NCBI RefSeq assembly: GCF_904846035.1
Contig: NZ_CAJGYT010000001.1
Coordinates: 992,001-1,056,000, forward strand
Origin: Psychrobacter aestuarii
GTDB taxonomy: Bacteria; Pseudomonadota; Gammaproteobacteria; Pseudomonadales; Moraxellaceae
Direction of reading: 5' to 3'
DNA length: 64,000 bases
The translations under genes and the position numbers were made by a program. Shown here piece after piece: positions 28,218 through 37,992 of this stretch (positions within the stretch are counted from its first letter, which is position 1; every line of letters starts with the position of its first letter). The notes beneath the pieces were generated by a model. That model was not told the DNA's origin. It searched no databases and worked only from the letters and a program-made list of their open reading frames with translations.

Positions 28218-28793
28218 ATGCCCACGCCTGACACCCCGACCGATAAGGTCATCGCGACTGATAACGCGCCAGCATCGGCGCCAAAGACACACAGCCTTTG
28301 GCAGCGGCTGCGCGGTTGGGGCGTCACGCTGTTGTTATTTGCCTTGCTCTATAGCGTTCTCAGCTGGTGGCGACAGCCTATTATGCCTGCCAATCCCAAT
28401 CTGCAAGTCAATGACTATCGAGGCAATCCTGTCGATATCGCTCAGCTCAGCCACGATGCGCCTGTGCTGGTCTATTTTTGGGGCAGCTGGTGCGGTGTCT
28501 GCCATGTCACTTCACCGATTATCAATGAGTTGGCAGCCAGCAGCGCCTATACTGTAGTCACTGTCGCCATTCAATCGGGCGACAGTCAAACGCTGGGGCA
28601 ATACTTGCAAACTGAGGGGCTAAACTTTACCACCATCAATGACAGCGACGGGCGCATTTTTGCCGATTGGCAAGGACAGGTGACGCCGTCTTATGTGATT
28701 ATCAATGATGGCGAGATGACGCAAGGATTAACGGGCATTCAGCCTGCGTGGTCGCTGCGTTTGCGTTTGTGGTTAAGTGACCTTTTGCATTAA
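28218..28793 (+). CDS. Membrane-anchored thioredoxin-like protein (TlpA/ScsD type)
   Basis: This 191-residue protein has a single N-terminal transmembrane segment (about residues 33–52, GVTLLLFALLYSVLSWW) and a periplasmic thioredoxin-fold domain with active site WGSWCGVCHVT (CxxC). The cis-proline loop is present as VTPSYVII. Such proteins reduce or shuffle disulfides in the envelope, for example in cytochrome c maturation or metal resistance; ScsD-like proteins are the closest match. It follows the GNAT–nitrilase fusion closely, although a functional link is not evident. It ends at a terminator shared with ald. Confidence 0.85.
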   Translation: MPTPDTPTDKVIATDNAPASAPKTHSLWQRLRGWGVTLLLFALLYSVLSWWRQPIMPANPNLQVNDYRGNPVDIAQLSHDAPVLVYFWGSWCGVCHVTSPIINELAASSAYTVVTVAIQSGDSQTLGQYLQTEGLNFTTINDSDGRIFADWQGQVTPSYVIINDGEMTQGLTGIQPAWSLRLRLWLSDLLH

Positions 28794-28822
28794 TCTTTTA
28801 TTTTTACTTATTATAAAGACAA

Positions 28823-28858
28823 AAAAATACCGAACGCGGAAACACGTTCGGTATTTTT
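28823..28858. terminator. Bidirectional terminator between thioredoxin-like gene and ald
   Basis: AAAAATACCGAACG (28823–28836) pairs exactly with CGTTCGGTATTTTT (28845–28858), 8-base loop. Confidence 0.93.
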
Positions 28859-28887
28859 ATGCGTTACTGCTCGTGATAGCCAGTAGC

Positions 28888-30006
28888 TTATGCACTGATT
28901 AGGCTGTGCACGTCTTTATAGTCGTAGCCCAGCGCTTCGGCAACCGCTTGATAGGTCAAGTGACCTTGCAAGGTGTTCACGCCTTTAATCAACGCAGCGT
29001 CGTCACGACATGCCTGCTCATAGCCTTTGTTGGCAAGGGCGATGATGTACGGCAAGGTCACGTTCGATAACGCGATGGTTGAGGTGCGTGGTACAGAGCC
29101 TGGAATGTTCGCGACACTGTAGTGAATCACGCCGTGCTTGGTGTACGTTGGGTTGTCGTGGGTGGTGATGTGGTCGGTGGTTTCGAACATACCGCCTTGG
29201 TCAATCGCCACATCAATCACCACGCTGCCTGCACTCATAGACTGAATCATCTCTTCTGTGACCAGTTTTGGTGTTGCTGCGCCTGGAATCAGTACTGCAC
29301 CGATGACCAAATCACTGTCTTTTACGCTGTTTGCGATGTTGACTTTGTTTGACATCAGCGTTTGTACGGTGTTACCGAACAGCTCAGACAGCTGCTTTAG
29401 ACGCTTGGCATCAAGGTCAAGAATGGTCACATCTGCACCCAGACCCACTGCCATTTTCGCCGCTTCTGTACCTGCCACGCCGCCGCCGATGACGGTGACT
29501 TTACCGCGTTTTACGCCCGGTACGCCGCCGAGCAGCACACCTTTACCGCCGTAAAAGGCTTGCAAAAACTGCGCGCCGATTTGGGTGCTCAAGCGACCTG
29601 CGATTTCACTCATTGGGGTCAGTAGTGGCAACGAGCCGTCTGCTTTTTGCACGGTTTCGTAGCTGATGCCCGTCACTTCGTTATCGACCAAGACTTTGGT
29701 CAATTCTGGTGCACTGGCAAGGTGTAGATAGGTGAATAGGGTCAGACCCTTTTTCAGATATGGGTATTCGCTGGCTTGCGGTTCTTTAACTTTAATAACC
29801 AGCTCGCTATCCCATGCTGCATCAGCACTATCAACGATGCTCGCGCCTGCTTGTCGGTAGTCGTCATCAGTGAAGTATGAACCCGCACCCGCATTGGTCT
29901 CAACCACTACGTCATGCCCTTGGTCTACTAATACGCTGACGCCACTTGGGGTCATACCAACGCGGTTTTCGTTGTTTTTGGTCTCTTTTGGGATACCTAT
30001 TTTCAT
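28888..30006 (-). CDS. ald: Alanine dehydrogenase
   Basis: This 372-residue NAD-dependent enzyme interconverts L-alanine and pyruvate plus ammonia. The start at 30006 gives the conserved [18 protein letters not shown] (substrate-binding Arg and Lys region). The Rossmann motif is [15 protein letters not shown], and the C-terminal [18 protein letters not shown] is diagnostic. Length is typical for hexameric Ald. An ATG-proximal GCAAGGAGTAGCA supports the start. It is monocistronic, divergent from ileS, and no Lrp- or AldR-type regulator lies beside it. Confidence 0.96.
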   Translation of the reverse strand: MKIGIPKETKNNENRVGMTPSGVSVLVDQGHDVVVETNAGAGSYFTDDDYRQAGASIVDSADAAWDSELVIKVKEPQASEYPYLKKGLTLFTYLHLASAPELTKVLVDNEVTGISYETVQKADGSLPLLTPMSEIAGRLSTQIGAQFLQAFYGGKGVLLGGVPGVKRGKVTVIGGGVAGTEAAKMAVGLGADVTILDLDAKRLKQLSELFGNTVQTLMSNKVNIANSVKDSDLVIGAVLIPGAATPKLVTEEMIQSMSAGSVVIDVAIDQGGMFETTDHITTHDNPTYTKHGVIHYSVANIPGSVPRTSTIALSNVTLPYIIALANKGYEQACRDDAALIKGVNTLQGHLTYQAVAEALGYDYKDVHSLISA

Positions 30007-30573
30007 TGCTACTCCTTGCAACTGAAATTTTTGATAATCAGTTTTTTATTGAACGAAAACGTCTCGTTTATTGAAACGTCATGACCAATCCCCAATCAAC
30101 AGCCATCATAAAAAAGAAACAGCGCTACCAATACACTGTATTGATCCGCTGTTTGATTTTAGTGACAAGGCGTCACCCTCTTGGTAACTGCACTGTCTGT
30201 GATACTGTATTCGGGTCGTTACGGCATCTCTTGTGGACATACCCTAACTGATATAATGCGAACGATTTTGGTAAAATCGCGAGGATATTTTCCGATAAGC
30301 GCTCAACTGTGGTAGGTTAGTGCATGCGCTTACTTCGCCTCCTTAGTATGCCAAAATAAGCGGCCGATGCAACTATTATTTATGGTGCAGATAACATTTT
30401 TTTTGTTCATTATTCGCGCCTGATTGCAGCCCTTTTTACCCTATCGGTTTTGGCATATAATAGGGCGATTGACATGCCTTTTTTTGTGGCCGCAGCCTTG
30501 CGTACAATGCATACGATAGCGCTATGATAGGTGCTGCCCCATCCGCTCCCTTACTTTAATAAAGAACCTTTCT
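30007..30573. other. Intergenic region between ald and ileS (divergent)
   Basis: This 567-base gap holds a -10 element TATAAT (30252–30257), followed by a perfect 7-3-7 dyad CGATTTT-GGT-AAAATCG (30263–30279). A short Leu-rich reading frame lies at 30324–30359, and a second promoter candidate at 30433–30461. No full gene or known riboswitch was seen. Confidence 0.45.
30433..30461 (+). promoter_or_regulatory. Candidate ileS promoter
   Basis: A consensus -10 TATAAT (30456–30461) lies 17 bases after TTTTTA (30433–30438), a weak -35. The start site would be near 30468, about 105 bases before the ileS ATG. Confidence 0.45.
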
Positions 30574-33426
30574 ATGACTGACCAGCAACATGACACCCCA
30601 AGCCAAGATTATAAAGACACCCTAAATCTTGCCGATACCGTATTTCCAATGCGTGCCAATCTCTCAAAGCGCGAGCCTGACTGGCTGGCGGCGTGGGACG
30701 CTGATGACGTGTACGGTAAGATTCGTGCGGCGCGTGATGGCGCGCCCAAATACATTTTGCATGACGGCCCTCCGTACGCCAACGGTCAGATTCACTTAGG
30801 GCACGCGGTCAATAAAGTGCTCAAAGACATTATTGTTAAGTCAAAGACTTTGTCAGGCTTTGACGCCCCGTATGTGCCTGGTTGGGACTGTCACGGTCTG
30901 CCTATCGAGCAAAAAGTCGAAGCCAAGGTCGGTAAAGTCGGACAAAAAGTCTCCGCCACTGAATTCCGTGGTCTGTGCCGCGAATACGCTGCAAGCCAAG
31001 TCAAGCTACAGATGGCAGACTTTAAGCGCTTGGGCATCTTTGGTGACTGGAACAACCCGTATCTGACCATGAACTTCGCCCAAGAAGCGAACATCGTACG
31101 CGCCCTTGGCAAAATCTATGACAACGGTCACGTGACGCGCGGCATGAAGCCTGTCAACTGGTGCTTGGACTGCGGCTCTGCGCTTGCCGAAGCGGAAGTG
31201 GAATACCATGACAAGGTCTCTGACGCCATCTATGTGGGCTTTGATATCGTCGATAATGCCGCGCACGCTGCCCTTGCTGACATTGACGGCAGCATCATGG
31301 CAGTCATCTGGACGACAACGCCGTGGACCTTGCCAGCCAACCAAGCCATCTCGGTACATCCTGAGCACAGCTACAGCGTGGTTAAAACCGATAAAGGCAA
31401 CTTGCTGCTCGCAAGCGAATTGGTCGATAGCGCGATTGAATCTTTGGGCGCTGAAAACCAAGGCGTATTGGCGACTGTCACAGGCACCGAGCTGGAAAAC
31501 ATTCAAGTACAGCATCCGCTGATTGCTGAGCGTCAAGTGCCGATTATCCTAGGCGAGCACGTGACCACTGACAGCGGTACGGGCCTTGTGCATACCGCGC
31601 CAGGTCACGGTCTGGACGATTATATCGTTGGGCAAAAATACAACCTAACCGTTGAAAACCCAGTGGGCGCAAGCGGTGTGTATTTAGACAGCGCGGCGGT
31701 ATTTGCAGGCGAGCACATCTATAAAGCCAACCCGCAAATCATCGCGGCACTCAATGACAATGGTCACTTATTGCACCACAGCAAGATTGAGCACAGCTAT
31801 CCGCATTGCTGGCGTCATAAGTCACCGATTATCTTCCGCGCGACCCCGCAGTGGTTTATCAGCATGGAAGCACAAAACTTGCGCGCCAAAGCACTTGAGG
31901 ACATCCCCAAGGTTGAATGGACGCCAGCATGGGGGCAAAACCGTATCGAATCGATGATGAATGGTCGTCCTGATTGGTGTATCAGCCGCCAGCGTACGTG
32001 GGGCGTGCCAATCACCTTCTTTACCCATAAAGACACGGGCGAGCTGCATCCGAACACCAGCGCGCTGATGGAAGTCGCCGCACAAAAAATCCAAGCAGGC
32101 GGTATCGAAGCGTGGTTTGATGCCAGCTGTGAAGACTTCTTAGGTGAAGACGCGCAGTATTATGACAAAGCAACCGACACGTTAGATGTGTGGTTTGACT
32201 CAGGAACGACGCATTTTGCCGTCCTTGAGCAGCGCGATGAGCTGACCAACCCTGCCGATATGTACCTAGAAGGCTCAGATCAGCATCGCGGCTGGTTCCA
32301 GACCTCGCTATTGACCTCAGAGGCGATGTACGGTCGCCCGCCGTTTAAGCAAGTCTTGACGCACGGCTTTACCATTGATGCCAAAGGGCGCAAGCTGTCA
32401 AAATCGCTTGGCAATACCAAAGGCTTTGAGCCGCAAGACGTCTTTGATACGCTCGGCGCGGATTTCCTTCGTTTGTGGGTCGCCTCGGTCGATTACCGCT
32501 ACGAGATGTCGGTCAGTAAAGCCTCATTCAAAGGTGCAACTGACCAATACCGCCGTATCCGTAATACCTTGCGCTTCTTACTTGCCAATACCGATGACTT
32601 CGACCCTGCGACCGACAGCGTGCCGATGGATGAGATGGTCAGTCTCGATAAATTTATCCTAGCGCGTGCGCAGGACTTGCAAGCGCAAATCATCAGCGCC
32701 TATGACGCGATGGACTTTCACCAAGTCACCCAGCACGTGACTGCGTTCTGCTCGCAAGACTTAGGCGGCTTTTACTTAGACATTATTAAAGACCGTCAGT
32801 ACACCACCAAAGCCGATGGTCAGCCGCGCCGCTCAGCACAGACCGCGATTTATCATATCGCCCAAGCGCTGATTCGCTGGATTGCGCCTGTCTTGTCATT
32901 CACGGCGCAAGAAGCGTGGGAAGTGTTGAACCAAAAGAGTGCTAACGCCGACCGCTATGTGTTTACCCAAGCGTGGTATCAGCTGCCTGACTTTGACCTT
33001 GAAGTCATCAACAGCGAGGACTGGCAGCGTATTTTGGACGCCAAAGACGTGATGAACAAATATATCGAAACCGCACGTGAAAATAAGGTCATTAACAGTA
33101 ACCTCTCTGCCAGTGTGACGCTGTACGCAGACGGCGCGTTGTATGATAGTCTTGCTAAGCTGGGCGATGAGCTGCGCTTTGTTCTTATCACCAGTCATGC
33201 TGAGCTGTTGCCGTTTGCGGACGCTTCTGACGATCTAAAAGCCTTGGCAACTGCCGAAGACGGTGCTGATGCCATCGCTGTTGATGTGACGGCCGCCGAA
33301 GGCACCAAGTGTGTGCGCTGCTGGCACGTACGTGATGATATCGGTGTTGATAGCGCCCATCCTGAGCTGTGCGCGCGCTGCGTGAGCAACGTCGCGGGCA
33401 GTGGCGAGGTGCGTGACTATGCCTAA
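30574..33426 (+). CDS. ileS: Isoleucyl-tRNA synthetase
   Basis: This 950-residue class I aminoacyl-tRNA synthetase charges tRNA-Ile. Class signatures are HLGH (residues 74–77, after PPYANGQI) and KLSKS near residue 607. The editing (CP1) domain occupies the middle ([15 protein letters not shown]), and the C-terminal zinc site has two CxxC pairs (CVRCWHV and CARCVSN). Length and zinc domain match the bacterial E. coli-type enzyme. Its last 8 bases overlap the lspA start, so the genes are translationally linked, the usual ileS–lspA arrangement. Confidence 0.97.
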   Translation: MTDQQHDTPSQDYKDTLNLADTVFPMRANLSKREPDWLAAWDADDVYGKIRAARDGAPKYILHDGPPYANGQIHLGHAVNKVLKDIIVKSKTLSGFDAPYVPGWDCHGLPIEQKVEAKVGKVGQKVSATEFRGLCREYAASQVKLQMADFKRLGIFGDWNNPYLTMNFAQEANIVRALGKIYDNGHVTRGMKPVNWCLDCGSALAEAEVEYHDKVSDAIYVGFDIVDNAAHAALADIDGSIMAVIWTTTPWTLPANQAISVHPEHSYSVVKTDKGNLLLASELVDSAIESLGAENQGVLATVTGTELENIQVQHPLIAERQVPIILGEHVTTDSGTGLVHTAPGHGLDDYIVGQKYNLTVENPVGASGVYLDSAAVFAGEHIYKANPQIIAALNDNGHLLHHSKIEHSYPHCWRHKSPIIFRATPQWFISMEAQNLRAKALEDIPKVEWTPAWGQNRIESMMNGRPDWCISRQRTWGVPITFFTHKDTGELHPNTSALMEVAAQKIQAGGIEAWFDASCEDFLGEDAQYYDKATDTLDVWFDSGTTHFAVLEQRDELTNPADMYLEGSDQHRGWFQTSLLTSEAMYGRPPFKQVLTHGFTIDAKGRKLSKSLGNTKGFEPQDVFDTLGADFLRLWVASVDYRYEMSVSKASFKGATDQYRRIRNTLRFLLANTDDFDPATDSVPMDEMVSLDKFILARAQDLQAQIISAYDAMDFHQVTQHVTAFCSQDLGGFYLDIIKDRQYTTKADGQPRRSAQTAIYHIAQALIRWIAPVLSFTAQEAWEVLNQKSANADRYVFTQAWYQLPDFDLEVINSEDWQRILDAKDVMNKYIETARENKVINSNLSASVTLYADGALYDSLAKLGDELRFVLITSHAELLPFADASDDLKALATAEDGADAIAVDVTAAEGTKCVRCWHVRDDIGVDSAHPELCARCVSNVAGSGEVRDYA

Positions 33427-34039
33427 TAGTCCTAATCCCAATGAGCACGCGCCGAGTGAGCAAAAAGACACGCGTGCGCCTGCACACGTGACCACAGGCA
33501 ACTCAAGCGTGCCCAAAGGACGCCTGAATAAAAACCAGCCTGTTCTTGCCAATGGCAGTAAGGCATTTTTGTGGTATGGCTTGGCAATCTTGCTGTTGGT
33601 GGTTGACCAATGGACCAAGTGGCTTGCCGAGACGACGCTGACCTTCCATCAGCCTGTGCCTGTGATTGAGCCTGTGCTCAATTGGACGCTCGCGTACAAC
33701 TACGGCGCGGCGTTCAGCTTTTTAGCCGAAGCGGGCGGCTGGCAAAAGTGGTTTTTTGCGGGGCTGGCGCTAGCCATGTCGCTGTTCTTGCTCGTTTACT
33801 TGATGCGCGTGCCGCGTGAAGCCAAACTATTATCAGTGGGTCTGGCGCTGATGCTCGGCGGTGCGGTGGGCAACTTGATTGACCGCTTACTGCATGGGCA
33901 TGTGATTGATTTTATTCATGTGCATTACTACGATGCGTGGCACTATCCGATTTTTAACATCGCGGATATGGGCATCAGCATCGGCGTGGCGCTGATTGTC
34001 ATTGATATGCTGTTTTTGGAAAAGAAACGCCAGCGCTAA
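33419..34039 (+). CDS. lspA: Lipoprotein signal peptidase (signal peptidase II)
   Basis: This 206-residue inner-membrane aspartyl protease cleaves signal peptides of diacylglyceryl-modified prolipoproteins. The catalytic aspartates lie in [15 protein letters not shown] and FNIADMGIS, and four transmembrane segments are visible. The start ATG at 33419 overlaps the ileS stop region. A hydrophilic N-terminal extension of about 45 residues precedes the first membrane helix, making it longer than typical LspA (about 165). Several lipoproteins in this window (DUF3124, two binding proteins, TctC) would be its substrates. A terminator follows. Confidence 0.95.
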   Translation: MPNSPNPNEHAPSEQKDTRAPAHVTTGNSSVPKGRLNKNQPVLANGSKAFLWYGLAILLLVVDQWTKWLAETTLTFHQPVPVIEPVLNWTLAYNYGAAFSFLAEAGGWQKWFFAGLALAMSLFLLVYLMRVPREAKLLSVGLALMLGGAVGNLIDRLLHGHVIDFIHVHYYDAWHYPIFNIADMGISIGVALIVIDMLFLEKKRQR

Positions 34040-34070
34040 ATATTTTTGCCCTGACGCTTTTTTATATCGT

Positions 34071-34101
34071 CCTGCCACTTTTCATGGGTGGCAGGATTTT
34101 T
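34071..34101 (+). terminator. Rho-independent terminator of ileS–lspA
   Basis: CCTGCCAC (34071–34078) pairs with GTGGCAGG (34088–34095), followed by A and six T residues. Confidence 0.88.
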
Positions 34102-34141
34102 TATGCGTGGTCTTTGGCTTGTGATACGCGCTACAATGTTA

Positions 34142-34801
34142 TTAAAACGACAGCGGCTGGTAATACATCAGCGCCATCAGTCCCGCTAGGTTTATCAGCA
34201 CGGTCATATAATAGGTCACGCGAAACTCTGCTTTTTGTGACTTGTGGCGCAAGTAAGTTTGCGCGACCATCGCCCCTGCCCAGCCGCCTGCCGCACTTAG
34301 TAAATGCAGCGTAGACTCAGGCGTCCGCCAGCCATTATTTTGCGCCGCACGCTTGTCTTTGGCATACATCAGATAAGTGACGACGCCGAGTGCGATATAC
34401 CAGCCCACGACCAACCACGGAATGCTGCTACTAACAGCAAGAACCATCAGCACGACATAAAAGCCGATGGCAAGATACAGGCGCTTTTTTTGTCCCGCCT
34501 CAAAGTCGGCTTGCTGACTGCGCTGTTGATTACGCTTACGGATTTGACTGTTTTTTTGTGCCATCTTTTGTTGTACGAACGCCAGCTCTTGTACTTTTTC
34601 GGCACGTTGTCGCCCTTTGGCATCTTTCCCAATCTCGAACACCACCGCGTCGCCAACGAGGGGACACCGCGCCGCTTTAAAGTCACTAATATGAAAAAAT
34701 AGTCGCTCATTGCGCTCGGTTTGGATAAAACCAAAGCCCTTATCGTCTTGCCAATCGGTGACGTGCCCTTGATGTTTGCTGCGGCTTTGGGAGGTACTCA
34801 T
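34142..34801 (-). CDS. Cold-shock domain–DUF1294 membrane protein
   Basis: This 219-residue protein has an N-terminal cold-shock (OB-fold) domain (residues 8–70) with the RNA-binding signature KGFGFIQTE and LFFHISDF. A basic, Gln-rich helical linker (about 75–105) follows, then a DUF1294 domain of about three transmembrane helices, with VVTYLMYAKDKRAAQNNGWRTPE and LHLLSAAGGWAGAM as its conserved loop. The combination is common in Psychrobacter and Acinetobacter relatives but its role is unknown; tethering single-stranded nucleic acid to the membrane is a guess. It is on the opposite strand between lspA and slpA and is monocistronic. Confidence 0.87.
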   Translation of the reverse strand: MSTSQSRSKHQGHVTDWQDDKGFGFIQTERNERLFFHISDFKAARCPLVGDAVVFEIGKDAKGRQRAEKVQELAFVQQKMAQKNSQIRKRNQQRSQQADFEAGQKKRLYLAIGFYVVLMVLAVSSSIPWLVVGWYIALGVVTYLMYAKDKRAAQNNGWRTPESTLHLLSAAGGWAGAMVAQTYLRHKSQKAEFRVTYYMTVLINLAGLMALMYYQPLSF

Positions 34802-35035
34802 GGGTGTCCTTATCTACAGTGCATAACGCGAGTAATGGTTTTAGTCGCCCATTATAGCGCACTATTTTTATCGTTTTCGCTATTAGGCTGCGCGGTTTTA
34901 TCGCCACCTATTGTCTGTTTGCGCTCTGCTACGCTTTGTATGTCTGCCGTGATTGTTTGTCTCTTGGGCACGCGAATACGCGCAGCTATGCTAGACTAGA
35001 GCCCTTGTTTATATATCAAAAGAGTCCCCATCGCC

Positions 35036-35533
35036 ATGACTGACACTCAATTTATCAATCCTAACGAAGATACCCGCATCACCCACGGCAGCCTTGTGAA
35101 GCTGCATTTTGAGGTATCGCTCGAAAACGGTACGCTTATCGACACCACCTTTAACCGCCCTGAGCCTGTGGCTTTGACCATCGGTGATGAAAGCTTGCTG
35201 CCTGGGTTTGAAAAGGTACTGATTAATCTGCGCGCAGGCGACACCCGCACCGCGCATCTGCCCCCTGAGCAAGCCTTTGGTGAGTGGAATCCTGACAATG
35301 TACAAAAATTCAACCGCACCCAGTTTGACCATGCGGCAGGCACGCCTGAAATCGGCATGATGATTGAGTTTGAAGACAAAGGCAAAAACACCTTGCCAGG
35401 CGTGGTACGCGCGATTGATGACGATGAGGTCGAGGTTGATTTTAATCACCCGCTAGCAGGACAGTCGGTGCTGTTCAAAGTCCAAGTCTTTAAAGTCACC
35501 CCACCTGGCGTCACTGGCGTACAGCTGATGTAG
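35036..35533 (+). CDS. slpA: FKBP-type peptidyl-prolyl isomerase, SlpA/FkpB type
   Basis: This 165-residue cytosolic isomerase of the SlyD/SlpA branch has the FKBP half LVKLHFEVSLENGTLIDTT, then SLLPGFEKVLINLRAGDTR, an inserted flap (IF) domain around EIGMMIEFED, and the closing strand VDFNHPLAGQSVLFKVQV. It lacks the His/Cys-rich tail of SlyD, which favours SlpA. slpA commonly lies next to lspA; here one reversed gene separates them. It is preceded by AAAGAGTCCCC, a modest ribosome-binding site. Monocistronic as far as seen. Confidence 0.9.
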   Translation: MTDTQFINPNEDTRITHGSLVKLHFEVSLENGTLIDTTFNRPEPVALTIGDESLLPGFEKVLINLRAGDTRTAHLPPEQAFGEWNPDNVQKFNRTQFDHAAGTPEIGMMIEFEDKGKNTLPGVVRAIDDDEVEVDFNHPLAGQSVLFKVQVFKVTPPGVTGVQLM

Positions 35534-35708
35534 CGCAGCCATCATGCGCACGATTAGACGCGTCTGACAACCTTGACCTACACTATTTACGTATATTATT
35601 TACCCGTTTTATTGTACCGCGCTATGCTGTGACGCGATGCACAGGCATAGCCGCTTTCATACTAAGAATAAAATCTGACAACCCATAATACGAAACAAGG
35701 ATAACCCG

Positions 35709-36749
35709 ATGCAATACAACATCCTGCCGCAAATCGACGAAAAAGTGTCCAAAATCTGCTTGGGCACCATGACGTGGGGCGAAAAAAACAGCGAAGCCGA
35801 AGCACACGAACAGATGGACTATGCGCTTGAGCGCGGTGTCAATTTTTGGGACACGGCGGAAATGTACCCGTCACCACCAGACAAAGACAAGCAAGGCGCA
35901 ACCGAGCGCTGTATCGGCTCATGGTTTGCCAAAAACAATCGCCGCGATGAGGTGATACTCGCCAGCAAAATCTCACCATTGGGCTTTTTGCGCGATGGGC
36001 AAACGCGATTTACTGCTGAGCACATCAGCGCAGCGATTGATGACAACTTGGCACGCTTACAGACCGACTATATCGATGTCTATCAGCTGCACTGGCCTGA
36101 GCGTCAGACCAACTTTTTTAGCAAGCGTGGCTATACCAATGAGATGGCAGCGCAGTCACTAGACGATTTGACGCCGTTTTTGGAAACCATCCAAGCGCTG
36201 AACGATGAGATTAAAAAAGGTCGCATCCGCGCTTATGGGCTGTCAAACGATACCGCGTGGGGCTTGATGCGTTATTTGTGGGAAGCCGAAAAAAATGGTC
36301 TGATTCCGCCAATCACCGTCCAAAACCCCTATAGCCTGCTCAACCGCTTGTACGAAGTGAACATGGCTGAGATTGCGCACCGCGAAAATGTCGGGCTGCT
36401 CGCCTATTCGCCGTTAGGCTTTGGCGTGTTGTCTGGCAAATACTTACATGGTCAGCGTCCAGCAGGCGCGCGCCTAACCGAGTACGACCACTATGCGCGC
36501 TACACCAGCCCTCAGGCAGAATGGGCGACCGAGCAATACGCCAAAATCGCCGCCGATGCAGGCTTAGACATGGCACAGATGGCGCTCGCATTTATCAACT
36601 CGCGCGCCTTTGTCACCAGCAACATCATTGGGGCGACCTCAATGCAGCAGCTCAAGAGCAACATCGACAGCATTGATGTGACACTAAGCGATGACGTACT
36701 CGCCGCGATTGAGACGGTACATGAGCGTCAGCCAAACCCATCGCCATAA
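35709..36749 (+). CDS. Aldo/keto reductase, Tas-like
   Basis: This 346-residue NADPH-dependent oxidoreductase of the AKR superfamily has the catalytic tetrad in order: Asp in NFWDTAEMYPSP with Tyr, Lys in LASKISPLG, His in YQLHWPERQ. The length, the long loop after the Tyr and NEIKKGRIRAYGLSND fit the Tas branch. The physiological substrate is unknown. The gene starts at an ATG after AAGGATAACCCG and is followed by a strong terminator shared with plsC. It is monocistronic. Confidence 0.9.
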   Translation: MQYNILPQIDEKVSKICLGTMTWGEKNSEAEAHEQMDYALERGVNFWDTAEMYPSPPDKDKQGATERCIGSWFAKNNRRDEVILASKISPLGFLRDGQTRFTAEHISAAIDDNLARLQTDYIDVYQLHWPERQTNFFSKRGYTNEMAAQSLDDLTPFLETIQALNDEIKKGRIRAYGLSNDTAWGLMRYLWEAEKNGLIPPITVQNPYSLLNRLYEVNMAEIAHRENVGLLAYSPLGFGVLSGKYLHGQRPAGARLTEYDHYARYTSPQAEWATEQYAKIAADAGLDMAQMALAFINSRAFVTSNIIGATSMQQLKSNIDSIDVTLSDDVLAAIETVHERQPNPSP

Positions 36750-36776
36750 TCTATCAGGCACACAAATATGCCGCAT

Positions 36777-36812
36777 AAAAAAGGCGACAATGCTTAGATT
36801 GTCGCCTTTTTT
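36777..36812. terminator. Bidirectional terminator between the aldo/keto reductase gene and plsC
   Basis: AAAAAAGGCGACAAT (36777–36791) pairs exactly with ATTGTCGCCTTTTTT (36798–36812), 6-base loop. Confidence 0.94.
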
Positions 36813-36838
36813 CTTATGACTTTTTTATAGAGTCGTTC

Positions 36839-37675
36839 TTATGCGGACTTTTCTTGGTCAGCGGTTACGTCTTGTTCTGGCTGTGCGCCTTTGGCAAGCA
36901 CGCGAGAATGCAGCTCTACCAGACCATCACGCATGGCTTTTTGTAGCTGATTGGTCAGCTCGCTTTTGGTCTTGCCTTGGGTGTCAATCGCAGCGAGTGG
37001 CAACACATAGGCGGTCACGTCACTGGTATCGAGTACACGTTTCATGCTGCCTTTCATGGTTTGCTTGCCGTAATAAGGCAGCGCTTTACTGAGTGTGCCG
37101 TCTTTATTGGCATAGCAAAGCACGATAGGCTGAATCGGTACATTGGCATCAACCGCTGCTTGTAGCAAACTGCCATGAATGCGGCGAATTTTGGTACCGT
37201 CACTGGTAGTGGCTTCTGGGAAGAAAATCACAGGAAAGCCTTGTTTTAAAAAGTCAGCAATCTGTGAGCTGACCGAGCCGACATCGCCTGAGCCGCGCTG
37301 GATAAACAGCGTGCCCGCCGCGTGTGCCAACTTGCCAAATACAGGCCAGTCGCCAATCTCCGCTTTGGATAAGAAAAACGCAGGGCTGACCGTACCGACG
37401 ACGGGAATGTCCATCCACGACACGTGGTTTGACACCCACAGACCGTGATGCTGGGGTACTGGTTCGACCTCAACCACATCGACCCCGAACGAGCCTGCCA
37501 TCTTGCGGCAAAAAATCTGAATGTAGCGTGGCAGCTTGTCACGCGCAGGCTCACGAAATGAGCCAATGCGCTGGGCGGCGCGAAAGCCACCCGCAAGCGT
37601 GGTGGTCATACCAGCGATTTGCTTGCCGCGGTTCAGCTGGCGTCTTACTGAAAATCTTGAGCGAGGTTGGCTCAT
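36839..37675 (-). CDS. 1-acyl-sn-glycerol-3-phosphate acyltransferase (PlsC family)
   Basis: This 278-residue membrane-associated acyltransferase carries the family motifs NHVSWMDIPV (HX4D catalytic), FIQRGSGDVGS, FPEATTSDGTKI (substrate phosphate binding) and VPIQPIVL. It would convert lysophosphatidic acid to phosphatidic acid, although some relatives act on other lipids such as ornithine lysolipids. A basic Arg-rich N-terminus precedes the domain, and a Gln/Asp-rich tail follows. The leader contains a hairpin with T run (37705–37745). It is divergent from hflX. Confidence 0.87.
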   Translation of the reverse strand: MSQPRSRFSVRRQLNRGKQIAGMTTTLAGGFRAAQRIGSFREPARDKLPRYIQIFCRKMAGSFGVDVVEVEPVPQHHGLWVSNHVSWMDIPVVGTVSPAFFLSKAEIGDWPVFGKLAHAAGTLFIQRGSGDVGSVSSQIADFLKQGFPVIFFPEATTSDGTKIRRIHGSLLQAAVDANVPIQPIVLCYANKDGTLSKALPYYGKQTMKGSMKRVLDTSDVTAYVLPLAAIDTQGKTKSELTNQLQKAMRDGLVELHSRVLAKGAQPEQDVTADQEKSA

Positions 37676-37992
37676 TGTTATCCCTCATTATTAATTATTC
37701 GTCTATAAAAAATATCAGACCCGGCAGCATGGTGCTGCGCGTCTGAATCAAAACCCAGCCAGTATAACAAACTTCATTCGCGCAATGAAAATTTGTTCAT
37801 CATAGCATTATGCCCTGTCGTCGCTTTCTTGCAAGGCTCATGGGTATTTTTGTCGTCAGTCGTGCTTTATTGCAGTGTCAGCCTTTAATATCTGTGATTG
37901 CGCCCACATATATAGCCGTATCCCCCAACCTTTATTATTTTTATAACGTATTTTCACTTCCCTTTTTATTACATCAGCATAGGTGACTATTT
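37676..37992. other. Divergent intergenic region plsC–hflX
   Basis: This 317-base gap holds the plsC leader hairpin (37705–37745) and must carry promoters for both genes. Nothing else clear was seen. Confidence 0.4.
37705..37745 (-). terminator. Terminator-like hairpin in the plsC leader
   Basis: GCAGCA (37724–37729) pairs with TGCTGC (37733–37738), and outer CAGAC (37716–37720) with GTCTG (37741–37745) with a small internal loop. On the minus strand it runs into GATATTTTTTATAG, 30 bases before the plsC ATG. No minus-strand gene ends here, so attenuation is possible. Confidence 0.45.

Noticed and set aside
30007..30573. T-box or other known riboswitch before ileS
   Set aside because: No T-box sequence or terminator/antiterminator pair is visible, and T-boxes are essentially confined to Gram-positive groups.
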